Below are positions 10,602 to 19,500 of a stretch of 35,453 bases of DNA, piece by piece. The notes beneath the pieces are model-generated. The model had not been told where the DNA came from. It ran no database searches and was given only the letters and a program-made list of their open reading frames with translations. Where the stretch lies: the NCBI GenBank assembly GCA_946184295.1, contig CAMHEZ010000023.1, forward strand, positions 1-35,453, read 5' to 3'. Source of the stretch: an uncultured Clostridia bacterium (lineage in GTDB: Bacteria > Bacillota > Clostridia > Oscillospirales > Acutalibacteraceae). Both the position numbers and the translations under genes were made by a program. The stretch's first letter is position 1. Each line of letters starts with the position of its first letter.

Positions 10602-12932
10602 TTGGTTGATTCTGAAATTCATCGTGAGGAAAAAATCAGCGACAGCTTAAAAATAGACACTGGCAGCGGCGGAGAATTGGGACTATTCTTATCCTGTGTG
10701 GACGGAAGCCGAGGACTGACGTATGCACATTCCGATGAAAACGATCATTACGTGGAAAAAACAGACGGTGTGTGTATGCCGTCGCCGTGTGCGTTGGGCT
10801 GCTCCTTTGACCGGGAGATGATATACAAGGTCGGCAGAGCGGTTGGCAGTCTGGCGGCCGAGTTTGGTGATAATGCCGTATTGTCTCCCGACGTGGGAAT
10901 TGTGCGCAGCCCGCTGTACGGCGGGCTGGCCGACCGTTTCGGCGAAGACCCGTATCTCTGCGGCGCGCTGGGGGCCGAATGGGTCAAGGGCGTTCAGTCG
11001 GCGGGTGTGGCGGCGGTTGTCAGCAATTTCGCGGGGGGCAGTCAATCCACCGGCAAATACACCTGCGACCACAAAATTGACCGCCGGGCATTGCACGAGT
11101 TGTACCTGCGCTCCTTTGAGATGACCGTGAAACTGGCGGCGCCCAAGGCGGTGTACGTTGGTGTGAGCAAGATCAACGGCTTGTATAACGGAGAAAATGA
11201 TGTGCTGCTCACCGAGATTCTGCGCCGACGGTGGGGCTTCAAGGGTGCGGTGCTGGCGGATATGCGGCTGCTTGACCCGGTGGAGGCGATGGCCTGCGGC
11301 GTGGATATGTCTTATCCCGCGGGTAGCGCGGATATGCGCCGTCGGCTGAAACGGGCCGTGAAGGAAGGGGAACTCCCCCAGCATTATCCCAGGCTGTGTG
11401 CCGACCGTGTGCGTGATCTGACCGCGTCCGTGTCCGACGGAACTGATGAAAATCTCACGCAGGACGAATGCCGCCGTATCGCGCGCAAGGCGGCCGAGCG
11501 CAGCGCGGTACTGCTCAAAAACCACAAGCAGATGCTGCCGCTGCCGCTGAGCGGTTCAATTGCCCTGATCGGCCGTAGAGCCAAATTCCCGCGCATGCAG
11601 CGGGGCGGGGTCAATGCCCTGACCATGGATACAGCGGAAATCAAAAATATGCTCGATGTATTTGATGAAAATCAGGTGCGATATCAGTACTGTGACGGTT
11701 ACGACGAGCACAACAGAACCGACGATGATTTGCTGCGTGAGGCGGTGAAATGCGCCTCCAAAGCCGAATTTGCCGTGCTGTTTGTGGGTTTTGACGATTA
11801 CTACGACAATGCCAGCGCCGATCGTTTCACCAATCAGCTGCCCAAAGCGCAGACCAAGCTCATCAACGCGGTGGCCCGCGCCAATGCCAATACGGTCGTG
11901 GTGGTCGGCGGCAGTGCTCTCCCAAAGATGAATTGGATTGGCAAGGTGAAATCGGTGCTTTACCTGCCGCTGGGCGGGCAGGAGGTCTGCAAAGCGCTTT
12001 TCAGGCTGCTGTTTGGTTACAGCAATCCTTCGGGCAGATTGGCGGTCAGCTATTCGCTCAATGAGGCGGATTTGCCTTGTGGCGATACCTTCGGACGGAA
12101 CGAGAATGTGTCGGAACACCGGGAAAGCCTGTATGTCGGCTACCGCTATTTCAACAAGGCTAATCTCTATGCCGCCTTCCCGTTCGGTTACGGACTCAGC
12201 TATACGAAATTTGAATACGGCAGAATGCGTGCGGGCAAAGTGAACGGCGGCTGGCGCATTACGCTGGATATCAGGAATGTGGGCAAGCGGGACGGCGCGG
12301 AGGTCGTGCAGCTTTACGTGGAACCGCCTAAAGGTAATAAGCTCCGCCCCGTGCGGGAACTGAAACAGTTTGCCAAGGTGTTTCTGACCAAGGGCGAGAA
12401 AACCACCGTGGAAATGATGCTGTCCGATGAGGCGTTTGAGCGCTACAACTGCGAGACTGAGTGCTTTGGTATACCTGCGGGACGTTATCGCGTCTGCGCG
12501 GCGGCTTCATCAGCGGATATCCGCGCGGAAGTTTGGATTTCTGTCGGAGGCGAGACAGCGCCGAAATACGAGATTCCCGCATGGTATATCCGTCCGTCCG
12601 GACGGCCCAAGGAGAGCGATTTCTACCGCCTCTACGGTGAAGAACTTCCTGAGGCTGTGCCGTTTTATTGCGGCAGGTATTCCACCCGCAATACGCTCAA
12701 TCAGCTTTGCGGTATCGGTATGTTTCGTTTTGCGGTTAAGTGCGTGAAGGCGGTTGCCGAATGGCGCATTCGTCCGACCGACAGACGTGACCCGGTGTAT
12801 GCCGAGAAGCTGGACTTCGTGCTCAATATGCCGGTGGAACGGCTGTGCGGCGTGTGTCACGGTCTTTATCCCATGAAGCTGACCAGACTTATTATTCGGC
12901 TGGCCAACCGGCGCGGAGGAAACGGAAATTGA
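10602..12932 (+). CDS. GH3-family glycoside hydrolase-like protein with altered active-site motifs
   Basis: The protein aligns by eye with clostridial GH3 beta-glucosidases along its length: TIM-barrel domain, second alpha/beta domain, Fn3-like domain (about 540-640) and the C-terminal clostridial extension (NTLNQL, FVLNMPVERL). The usual nucleophile aspartate seems kept in GFKGAVLADM (Asp220, where most have VVSDW), as is the C-terminal FPFGYGLSYTKFEY. However, the substrate-binding KHF motif reads SNF (142-144 region), the RSPLCGRNFEYF segment reads RSPLYGGLADRF, and the (C/A)YN loop reads VSK. No signal peptide is seen. I chose TTG 10602 (776 residues), which has AGAGGTGA seven bases upstream; the in-frame ATG at 10572 has no ribosome binding site. 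It overlaps the next gene by one base. Substrate unknown; it may be inactive or have changed specificity. Confidence 0.85.
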   Translation: MVDSEIHREEKISDSLKIDTGSGGELGLFLSCVDGSRGLTYAHSDENDHYVEKTDGVCMPSPCALGCSFDREMIYKVGRAVGSLAAEFGDNAVLSPDVGIVRSPLYGGLADRFGEDPYLCGALGAEWVKGVQSAGVAAVVSNFAGGSQSTGKYTCDHKIDRRALHELYLRSFEMTVKLAAPKAVYVGVSKINGLYNGENDVLLTEILRRRWGFKGAVLADMRLLDPVEAMACGVDMSYPAGSADMRRRLKRAVKEGELPQHYPRLCADRVRDLTASVSDGTDENLTQDECRRIARKAAERSAVLLKNHKQMLPLPLSGSIALIGRRAKFPRMQRGGVNALTMDTAEIKNMLDVFDENQVRYQYCDGYDEHNRTDDDLLREAVKCASKAEFAVLFVGFDDYYDNASADRFTNQLPKAQTKLINAVARANANTVVVVGGSALPKMNWIGKVKSVLYLPLGGQEVCKALFRLLFGYSNPSGRLAVSYSLNEADLPCGDTFGRNENVSEHRESLYVGYRYFNKANLYAAFPFGYGLSYTKFEYGRMRAGKVNGGWRITLDIRNVGKRDGAEVVQLYVEPPKGNKLRPVRELKQFAKVFLTKGEKTTVEMMLSDEAFERYNCETECFGIPAGRYRVCAAASSADIRAEVWISVGGETAPKYEIPAWYIRPSGRPKESDFYRLYGEELPEAVPFYCGRYSTRNTLNQLCGIGMFRFAVKCVKAVAEWRIRPTDRRDPVYAEKLDFVLNMPVERLCGVCHGLYPMKLTRLIIRLANRRGGNGN

Positions 12933-13441
12933 TGATTCACGATGTCAAACAAGATTCTTTCAGTTCATTGGTCGTGGGCAAGATGCACTCGGGGCGGTTT
13001 GACTGCGACATGGACGTGATTCTGCGCGGCGGGGAGGCGCTGCTGCCCTATGCCGAGCGCTGCGCGGTATATTTTGAGGAAATGCCGCAGGACGTGACCG
13101 AACGGTTGATGACCTGTTCCTTGCGGTATTATGAGGACATGAAGCAGTTTCGCGACAGGGACGACGCGGATTTTCCGTTTGACGTGACGCGGGAGAATCT
13201 CCGCGGGTATGTTACACCGCGCTGTCTGATCGTGAAACGGCCGCCCGATGAAGCGATCGTCGGATTCAGCGTGGAGCTGGACTGCGCGTGGGAGAAGTCG
13301 CACGGTCTGGAATGGGTGCTTCGCGACGGCGAGGTGCTGTATGTAGGCGATTTTATGGGCGTCAGCCCGTGGTATGACCGTCGCGTTTACGAAACAGAAT
13401 GCAAAAGCTACATAGATGAAAATTTCACGATAGATTGGTAA
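12932..13441 (+). CDS. Uncharacterised 169-residue protein coupled to the GH3 gene
   Basis: The ATG at 12932 shares its A with the GH3 stop codon (TGATG), and GGAGGA lies at 12916-12921, so translation is probably coupled. The longer frame from 12845 lies wholly within the end of the GH3 gene and lacks a ribosome binding site. The protein looks cytoplasmic: no signal peptide or membrane segment. It starts with a beta-rich part (VGKMHSGRFDCDMDVILRGG), then a helical part with many Asp, Glu and Arg residues, then RCLIVKRPPDEAIVGFSVELDCAW, ending in a region with WYDRRVYETECK. I recognise no catalytic motif or family. The coupling suggests co-expression with the GH3 protein but does not show its role. 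Confidence 0.78.
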   Translation: MIHDVKQDSFSSLVVGKMHSGRFDCDMDVILRGGEALLPYAERCAVYFEEMPQDVTERLMTCSLRYYEDMKQFRDRDDADFPFDVTRENLRGYVTPRCLIVKRPPDEAIVGFSVELDCAWEKSHGLEWVLRDGEVLYVGDFMGVSPWYDRRVYETECKSYIDENFTIDW

Positions 13442-13449
13442 AAAAACAC

Positions 13450-13478
13450 TTGACAAATCCCTTATGCCCTGTTATAAT
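13450..13478 (+). promoter_or_regulatory. Consensus promoter of tRNA-Gly
   Basis: TTGACA (13450-13455), exactly 17 bases, TATAAT (13473-13478): a perfect sigma-A promoter. Expected start near 13485, giving a short leader of about 24 bases before the tRNA. Confidence 0.93.
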
Positions 13479-13508
13479 ATCTAAGCAATCGCAAAGGGGT
13501 TTGCCGAT

Positions 13509-13584
13509 GCGGAATTAGCTCATCTGGTAGAGCGCCACCTTGCCAAGGTGGAGGTAGCGAGTTCGAGCCTCGTATTCCGCTCCA
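13509..13584 (+). tRNA. tRNA-Gly (anticodon GCC)
   Basis: The acceptor stem GCGGAAT pairs with ATTCCGC, followed by discriminator T and an encoded CCA (13582-13584). The anticodon arm is CCACC-TTGCCAA-GGTGG, giving anticodon GCC. The D arm (GCTC/GAGC with GGTA in the loop) and T arm (GCGAG-TTCGAGC-CTCGT) are normal. It reads GGC and GGT glycine codons. It is a single-gene unit with its own promoter and terminator. Confidence 0.98.
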
Positions 13585-13589
13585 TTTGT

Positions 13590-13628
13590 AAGTGCCGCAG
13601 TTCAATCGGGCTGCGGCACTTTTTGTTT
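13590..13628 (+). terminator. Terminator of tRNA-Gly
   Basis: AAGTGCCGCAG (13590-13600) pairs with CTGCGGCACTT (13611-13621) and is followed by a T-rich run to 13628. This hairpin also argues against an upstream start at 13592 for the next gene. Confidence 0.92.
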
Positions 13629-13654
13629 TATCTGTCACAGAAGGGGAACACATC

Positions 13655-14212
13655 ATGGCATTTCAACCGATGGAAACCGACAGGCTTGTCATCAGAAGAT
13701 TCCGTCCCGACGATCATTGGGCCTTGTATGCCTATCTTTCCAAAGATTCCGTCGTACGGTATGAGCCGTATGAAGCGTACACCGTGGAGCAGGCGCGGCG
13801 GGAGGCGGAGTTCCGCGCGCGCTCGGAGGATTTTTTTGCCGTGACGCTCAAGGACGACACGCTCATCGGCAACCTGTATCTGGGACGGCGGGAATTTGGC
13901 AGCTGGGAGCTGGGCTTTGTGTTTGACGACTGCTGGCAGCACTGCGGTTACGCGACCGAGGCCTCATGCGCCATGCTGGATTATGCCTTTGGCACGCTGG
14001 GCGCGCATCGCGTCATAGCGTCGTGCGATGTCCGGAATACGCGCTCATGGAAGCTGATGGAGCGGCTGGGTATGCGCCGTGAAGGAGCGTTCAGGCAGAA
14101 TATCTGGTTCAGAAAGAACGCCAGCGGCCAGCCCGTCTGGCAGGATACCCTGCAATACGCGATATTGCAGAGCGAGTGGGAGATCAAAAAGGAAGGGGAG
14201 ACAATGGCATGA
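13655..14212 (+). CDS. GNAT-family N-acetyltransferase (RimJ/RimL-like)
   Basis: The protein of 185 residues belongs to the GNAT superfamily and probably transfers an acetyl group from acetyl-CoA to an amine on a protein terminus or small molecule. It opens with [22 protein letters not shown], typical of the RimJ/RimL type. The acetyl-CoA-binding region lies around [22 protein letters not shown], where Q/R-x-x-G-x-G/A is read as [31 protein letters not shown] is the usual C-terminal beta strand and helix. ATG 13655 has GGGGA before it; an in-frame ATG at 13592 falls in the tRNA terminator. The end overlaps dcd by four bases (ATGA), so the two are translationally coupled. The substrate cannot be inferred. 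Confidence 0.87.
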   Translation: MAFQPMETDRLVIRRFRPDDHWALYAYLSKDSVVRYEPYEAYTVEQARREAEFRARSEDFFAVTLKDDTLIGNLYLGRREFGSWELGFVFDDCWQHCGYATEASCAMLDYAFGTLGAHRVIASCDVRNTRSWKLMERLGMRREGAFRQNIWFRKNASGQPVWQDTLQYAILQSEWEIKKEGETMA

Positions 14213-14751
14213 TTTTATCCGATAAAACCATTTTGCGTATGCTGGAAGAAAAGACGCTGGAAATTGCGCCGCTCGAACCGACACAAATCCAGCCGGCCAG
14301 CGTGGATATCCGATTGGGCAATACGTTTTCAGTGGTGGAGGATTTGCCGTCAGGTGTAATTACACTGGAGGACAAGATCGACTACAAAAGCATTCAGACC
14401 GACACCTATGTGTTGCTGCCGGGTCAGTTTGTGCTTGCCACAACGATGGAGTACATTGCACTGCCGGACAACCTGACCGCCTTTGTGGAGGGCAGAAGCT
14501 CGCTGGGGCGCATGGGATTGTTTATCCAGAATGCAGGCTGGGTGGATCCGGGCTTCCGCGGGGAAATCACGCTGGAGCTGTTCAACGCCAACCGCTGCGC
14601 GATTGAGCTGCGGGCAGGCCGCCGCGTGGGGCAGCTGGTCTTTGCCGAGATGGACCAATCCGCACGCAATCCCTACAGCGGCAAGTATCAGGGACAGCGC
14701 GGCGCGACGGGTTCCCGGGTCTTTCTGGACAATGAGATTATTCATATTTAA
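14209..14751 (+). CDS. dcd: dCTP deaminase
   Basis: The enzyme deaminates dCTP to dUTP, feeding thymidylate synthesis; some members also hydrolyse dUTP to dUMP. The protein is 180 residues, close to the family's length, and forms the trimeric dUTPase-like fold. Conserved features are ILSDKTI at the N-terminus, [33 protein letters not shown] (split here as GRSSLGR 95-101 and WVDPGF) and GEITLELFN, whose Glu123 matches the catalytic glutamate of E. coli Dcd. ATG 14209 overlaps the acetyltransferase stop (ATGA) and has GGAAGGGGA upstream. It is followed after 24 bases by nth. Whether it is bifunctional cannot be judged here. Confidence 0.93.
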   Translation: MILSDKTILRMLEEKTLEIAPLEPTQIQPASVDIRLGNTFSVVEDLPSGVITLEDKIDYKSIQTDTYVLLPGQFVLATTMEYIALPDNLTAFVEGRSSLGRMGLFIQNAGWVDPGFRGEITLELFNANRCAIELRAGRRVGQLVFAEMDQSARNPYSGKYQGQRGATGSRVFLDNEIIHI

Positions 14752-14775
14752 GCCGTGTAGGGGTGTGAAATCAAT

Positions 14776-15411
14776 ATGAATCAAAAGGAATTGGCGGAGA
14801 AAACGGTCGCGGCACTGAAGGCCATCTATCCCGATGCGCTTTGCTCACTGACCTATACCAATCCGGTGCAGCTCATCATCGCGGTGCGGCTGTCCGCACA
14901 GTGTACCGATGCGCGGGTCAACAAGGTCACGCCGGTTTTGTTTGAAAAATTTCCCACACTCGATGCGCTGTGTGACGCGTCGGTGGAAGAGATCGGCGAG
15001 ATCATCAAGCCTTGCGGCCTGTTTAATACCAAGGCACGGGATATCAGTCAGCTGTCGCTCATGCTGCGCGACCAATACGGCGGCATCGTGCCCGACAGTA
15101 TGGAGGCATTATTGAAGCTGCCCGGTGTGGGGCGCAAGACGGCCAATCTGATTCTGGGCGACGTTTACGGCAAACCCGCGATTGTAGCGGATACCCACTG
15201 CATTCGCATTTCGGGCAGGATCGGCCTGACCGACGGTACCAAAGATCCCGTCAAGGTGGAAAAGCAGCTACGCGCCTGCGTCGAGCCGAGTGAGGGCAAT
15301 AACCTCTGTCATCGTTTTGTGCTGTTCGGGCGGGAAACCTGCACAGCACGTTCCCAAAAATGTGGACACTGTCCGCTGCGTGAGTTTTGCCAATACGGGC
15401 AAGGGAACTAG
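14776..15411 (+). CDS. nth: Endonuclease III (DNA glycosylase/AP lyase)
   Basis: This base-excision repair enzyme removes oxidised pyrimidines and cleaves at the abasic site. It is 211 residues, as expected. The helix-hairpin-helix motif LPGVGRKTAN contains the catalytic Lys121, and VADTH contains the catalytic Asp139. A [4Fe-4S] cluster is predicted from Cys189, Cys196, Cys199 and Cys205 with the family spacing C-x6-C-x2-C-x5-C. GGGGTGT lies before the ATG. It is the third gene of a short group (acetyltransferase, dcd, nth) whose last two members both concern uracil or damaged pyrimidine metabolism. Confidence 0.96.
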   Translation: MNQKELAEKTVAALKAIYPDALCSLTYTNPVQLIIAVRLSAQCTDARVNKVTPVLFEKFPTLDALCDASVEEIGEIIKPCGLFNTKARDISQLSLMLRDQYGGIVPDSMEALLKLPGVGRKTANLILGDVYGKPAIVADTHCIRISGRIGLTDGTKDPVKVEKQLRACVEPSEGNNLCHRFVLFGRETCTARSQKCGHCPLREFCQYGQGN

Positions 15412-15500
15412 CGAAAGCTGGGGCAGTCGCCCTTGCGGGGAATGGGGCAGCGCCCCATTAGGTCGGCGCGAAGCGTCCGACCGAGCGAGACGCGCCAAGA
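15411..15500 (+). repeat. GC-rich multi-hairpin element after nth
   Basis: Consecutive hairpins: GGGC/GCCC (15421-15432), TGGGGC/GCCCCA (15443-15457), and GGTCGG-CGC/GCG-CCGACC (15461-15482). The element begins GCGAAAGC right at the nth stop and resembles in style, though not in exact sequence, the element between mcsA and mcsB. No coding potential is apparent. Confidence 0.6.
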
Positions 15501-15528
15501 TAATCGACAAGCTCGGGCGAATACGGAA

Positions 15529-15577
15529 AAGCCGGCGACCTCGGAATGATGGTTCCAAAGTCGTCGGCTCGTTTTTT
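15529..15577 (+). terminator. Terminator after nth
   Basis: AGCCGGCGAC pairs with GTCGTCGGCT across an internal loop, followed by CGTTTTTT. It ends the acetyltransferase-dcd-nth unit beyond the multi-hairpin element. Confidence 0.75.
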
Positions 15578-15627
15578 AAGCTGTTTAAGAATCAAACAGA
15601 AAATCCGTTGCGAGGTCAATCACGCCA

Positions 15628-16311
15628 TTAGTCCCCACCCGAGGGAAAGTAGGGCCTCAGAGCTCCCGCCAGCATATTGATGGGCATGGACTGGAGATAG
15701 ACCTTACCGGGGCCGGTGATGACCGTGTTAAAGAGACCTTCGCCGCCGAACAGCACGTTGGTCACGCCATGAATCTGCTGAATAGACATGGAGCAGGTTT
15801 CGCTCATGGCCGCGAGAATGCCGGTGTCCACGACGATCTGCTGACCGGGCGCCAGCTCGTATTCCACAACGGAACCGTCAATTTCCACAAAGGCCGTGCC
15901 GTTGCCGCTGAGCTTCTGCATGATGAAGCCTTCGCCGCCGAAGAGACCTGAGCCGATGCGCTGATTGAAGAAGACGGACAGTTCCACGCCTGCTTCTGCC
16001 GCGAGGAAGCCGCGCTTCTGGACGATGATGGTATTGGTGGGGGTGATTTGAAAAGGGAGAATGGTACCGGGGAAGCTGGACGCGAAAGCGATCATGCCTT
16101 GACCACCCATCGCCGTGTAGACGTTCTGGAACATTCTCTCGCCGGAGAACATTCTGCCCAGCACCTTGCCGATGCCGCCGTTGCTGGTGGTTTCCATCTG
16201 CATATTGGGGCTCATCCAGCTCATGGCGCCGCTCTCGGTAATCATTTTTTCGCCTGCCTGTAAGGTGCAGGTGACAACCGGCAGGGGCGTGCCTGTGATT
16301 TCATACTGCAT
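15628..16311 (-). CDS. AIM24/TIGR00266-family protein
   Basis: The 227-residue protein belongs to the AIM24 family (TIGR00266), a beta-rich fold found in bacteria, archaea and mitochondria, without established biochemical function in bacteria. Family signatures seen are MQYEITGTPLPVVTC, the glycine- and phenylalanine-rich segment GLFGGEGFIMQKLSG, and the C-terminal FGGEGLFNTVITGPG. No signal peptide or membrane helix is present. The ATG at 16311 has GAGAGG ten bases upstream. A TTG 18 bases further upstream is in frame but would overlap that ribosome binding site. It has its own promoter and is separated from the upstream TIR-SEL1 gene by a repeat element. Confidence 0.88.
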   Translation of the reverse strand: MQYEITGTPLPVVTCTLQAGEKMITESGAMSWMSPNMQMETTSNGGIGKVLGRMFSGERMFQNVYTAMGGQGMIAFASSFPGTILPFQITPTNTIIVQKRGFLAAEAGVELSVFFNQRIGSGLFGGEGFIMQKLSGNGTAFVEIDGSVVEYELAPGQQIVVDTGILAAMSETCSMSIQQIHGVTNVLFGGEGLFNTVITGPGKVYLQSMPINMLAGALRPYFPSGGD

Positions 16312-16373
16312 AAATTCATTACCTCTCAATTCTGAAAACGTGTGTATCTCAAAGCCGGAAATACACCGCTTTC

Positions 16374-16402
16374 ATTATAACGGATAATTCTGCAAGTTGC
16401 AA
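16374..16402 (-). promoter_or_regulatory. Promoter of the AIM24-family gene
   Basis: On the minus strand: TTGCAA (16402-16397), 17 bases, perfect TATAAT (16379-16374), about 63 bases before the ATG. Confidence 0.7.
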
Positions 16403-16466
16403 TAGTTTTTTGCAGGGAAATCAATTTTGGTCGGGACGTTGTTTGAATTTGCCAACTGCATCTTTC

Positions 16467-16561
16467 ACTCCCCCAGTCAGCTTACGCTGACAGCCCCCTC
16501 AGAGAGGGAGCCTTTATTGCCTCCCTCTTTGAGGGAGGTGGCACGAAGTGCCGGTGGGAGT
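16467..16561. repeat. Multi-hairpin repeat with terminal inverted repeat
   Basis: ACTCCC (16467-16472) pairs with GGGAGT (16556-16561) and encloses four hairpins: GTCAGC/GCTGAC (16476-16491), CCCTC/GAGGG (about 16496-16508), CCTCCCTC/GAGGGAGG (16520-16538) and GGCAC/GTGCC (16540-16552). It sits at the end of the TIR-SEL1 gene and resembles widely dispersed repeats of gut Clostridia. It may act as a transcript end for the minus-strand gene, but no T-run is visible. Confidence 0.75.
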
Positions 16562-16571
16562 TCCCTGTTTT

Positions 16572-19500
16572 TTAATCACTGCTTTTCATGTAGCCAAGGT
16601 CCATCAAACGCTTAAGTGCGTTTTCACTGCCGTTGTCGGCGGCGATTTTGTAGAAACGGTAGGCCATGTCGTCGTTTTTCTCGATGCCGATGCCGTTTTC
16701 ACAGCAGAAGCCGATGTTGAACTGGGCAGCGACGTTGCCGTTGCGGGCGGCCTTGCTGTACCAGCGCACCGCCTCGGTATAATTGGCGGGAACGCCGTTG
16801 CCGCTGATGTAGCAGTTGGCCAGCGCGTTCTGCGCGTCGGCGTAGTCCTGATTGGCGGCGGCGAGATAGAGCTGGAGGGCGCGGGAGAAATCTTTTTCCA
16901 CACCCTGCCCCAATTCAAAGCACACGCCAAGGTGATAAATCGCGGCGGCGTTGCCCTTTTCGGAGGCACGCACGAACCACTTCACGGCTTGCGCCTCATC
17001 TTTTTCCACACCTTTGCCGGTGCGCAGGCAGACGCCGTATTGGGTCTGGGCGTTGGAATGTCCCTGTCTGGCGGCGGAACGGTAAAGCTCAGCCGCTTCC
17101 GCGAGATTCTGCGTCACGCCGAGGCCCTTTTCATACATACGGGCAAGATTGAACTGTGCGTTGGCGTTGTCGCGATTGGACGCGAGAATGTACCAATGCG
17201 CCGCTTTGACATAATTCTGTTCCACACGGTCGCCCTGCTCATAGCTCAGACCAAGCTTGTACTGTGCGTCCGCATTGCCCTGTTCAGCCGCTTTCATCAG
17301 AAGCTGTGTTTTGATATCGACCTCTTCCTCTTTCTTCATTTCCTCTGACGTGACATGAGAATCCAAAAAGTCTGAGGTGTTGTCGGAAGTGAGCGTGGGT
17401 GCGTGATAGCGGCTGTCGGGAATCGAGATAAATTCGGGCTGTATCTGCGGCGCTTCAAACGGGTCGCTGCTGAAAGCGTTAAATTCCTCTACGGGCGCGG
17501 GGGCCGGTTCGGGCGGGTCAACAGGTTCCGGGGGGACAACAGGCTTTGGTTCCGCGAAGAAGCTTTCGCCGTTCCATGCGCTGTCGCTGTCCATATCGGC
17601 CAGAATATTGGTGGAGAAAAATTCATACGAATTCATATCCGAATCGGCAAATTGCTCTCCCCATGTCGGTTCCGGTTCGGGTTCCGGCTCCGGTTCGGGT
17701 TCCGGCTCAGGCTCAGGCTCCGGCTCAGGCTCCGGCTCCGGTTCGGGTTCCGGCTCAGGCTCAGGCTCCGGCTCAGGCTCCGGCTCCGGTTCGGGTTCCG
17801 GCTCAGGCTCAGGCTCCGGCTCCGGTTCGGGCTCCGGTTCGGGTTCCGGCTCCGGCTCAGGTTCGGGCTCTTCAACCACCACGGGGACCGGCGTGACAAT
17901 GACAGGCTCTTTTTCCGGTTTTTCCGGCTCGGCTGTTTCTACAGCGACCACAACGGGCCTGACAAGTTGTTTCGTCGTTTCCTCTATGGGTTCGTCCTCC
18001 ACATCTGTCGGCTGAGATTCCTGCGGAGCAGTGGGGGAGGGCTGCGGTCTGGATTTGAAAATCCGGCTCGGTCTTCCGAAGGGACGCGGTTCCGCAAAGT
18101 TTTCGTCCACGGGATATTCAATCGTGATGCTCTCGATGGTATCATCCAGCGGCAGATACAGGGCAAACTGCTTTTCATACAGAGCCTGCGCCACGGGCTT
18201 TTCGGGAATCGAAGGCATTTCGGGTTCTTTCGGAGGCTCCTGAAGGGGCGGAGTGGATTCCGGCTCGGGTCGGGTGGTAAAATGCCATGCTTTCCGATTG
18301 GTCCGGGCGCGCATCTTGCGGCACATTTCTTCCCAAATCTCATCCTCGCTTTTTACGTCCGGTTCCGGTTCGGGAATCGGTTCCGGCTCGGGTCGGGTGG
18401 TAAAATGCCATGCCTTCTGATTGGTCCGGGCGCGCATCTTGCGGCACATTTCTTCCCAAATCTCATCCTCGCTTTTTACGTCCGGTTCCGGCTCGGGAAT
18501 CGGTTTCGGCTCAGGTCGGGTGGTAAAATGCCATGCTTTCCGATTGGTCCGGGCACGCATTTTGCGGTACATTTCTTCCCAAAGTTCTTCCTCGCTTTTT
18601 ACGTCCGGTTCCAGCTCGGGAATCGGCTCGGGTTCAGGAATGGGATCAAGTTCAGCAATCGGTTCAGGTTCGATACGTTCCGTCCGTTCGTCAAGAATGA
18701 TAAAGTTGGAACCAAGAAAATCATTGTATACGGTAGGTGCTTCTAAGGCATCAAATTCGTAAACCGGTTCGGGTTCCGGTTCAGGAATGGGTTCCGGCTC
18801 AGGAATGGGTTCCGGCTCAGGAATGGGTTTCGGTTCAGGCTTTTCCCGTATGATAGGAACGGGGGTGACAATGACAGGTTTTGGCGGTGATACAGTTTTT
18901 ATCGGTTCTTTTTCCGGGCCGGTCCAATAGACCCAGCCGAAGGGACGGCGGTCCAGCTGTGAAGCGAAGATATCCTCACCGCTGATACTGTCTTCGGGCT
19001 CGGAGGAATTTTCCTGCCGGACAAATACCGCCGGAGATTCCGGCTCGCGGGAGATTTCCTGTGTGAACAATAGAGGCTCTTCGTCAATTGCCTCGGGTGC
19101 AACTTCATTAATATCCCAGTCGGCCGACTCGTCATCAGGCAGGGCAAATTCATCTGTATCGTCGAATTGGTTGAAGACATTGTTATCCGTTTGGGCGTCG
19201 TCTTCTTCGTTAAATTCGTCAAAATCGTCGATTTCATCAAATTCGCCGTACTCATCAAGCTCGTGAATTTCATCTGCTTGATAATTTTTTGCTATCAGAT
19301 TATTGATAATTTCCGGCGGCAGCTTGTAGATGTCCAGATAAGGGCGCAGCTCTGCGAGAATGTCCTCAGACTGATACGCCATAAAGAGTGTGTAATTATT
19401 TTTGCAGTCGCCAAAGGCCATGCCAAAGTTTTTGTCGTCCAGACAGACGCACATTTTATCCAGACTGCGCATGGGTACAGCAATCCTTACGGTATCCTTG

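Noticed and set aside
13592-13654. Extended N-terminus of the acetyltransferase
   Set aside because: It would begin within the tRNA terminator stem and lacks a ribosome binding site.
17403-18746. Plus-strand Gly-Ser and Arg-Leu repeat frames
   Set aside because: They are other frames of the Glu-Pro repeat DNA of the TIR-SEL1 gene.
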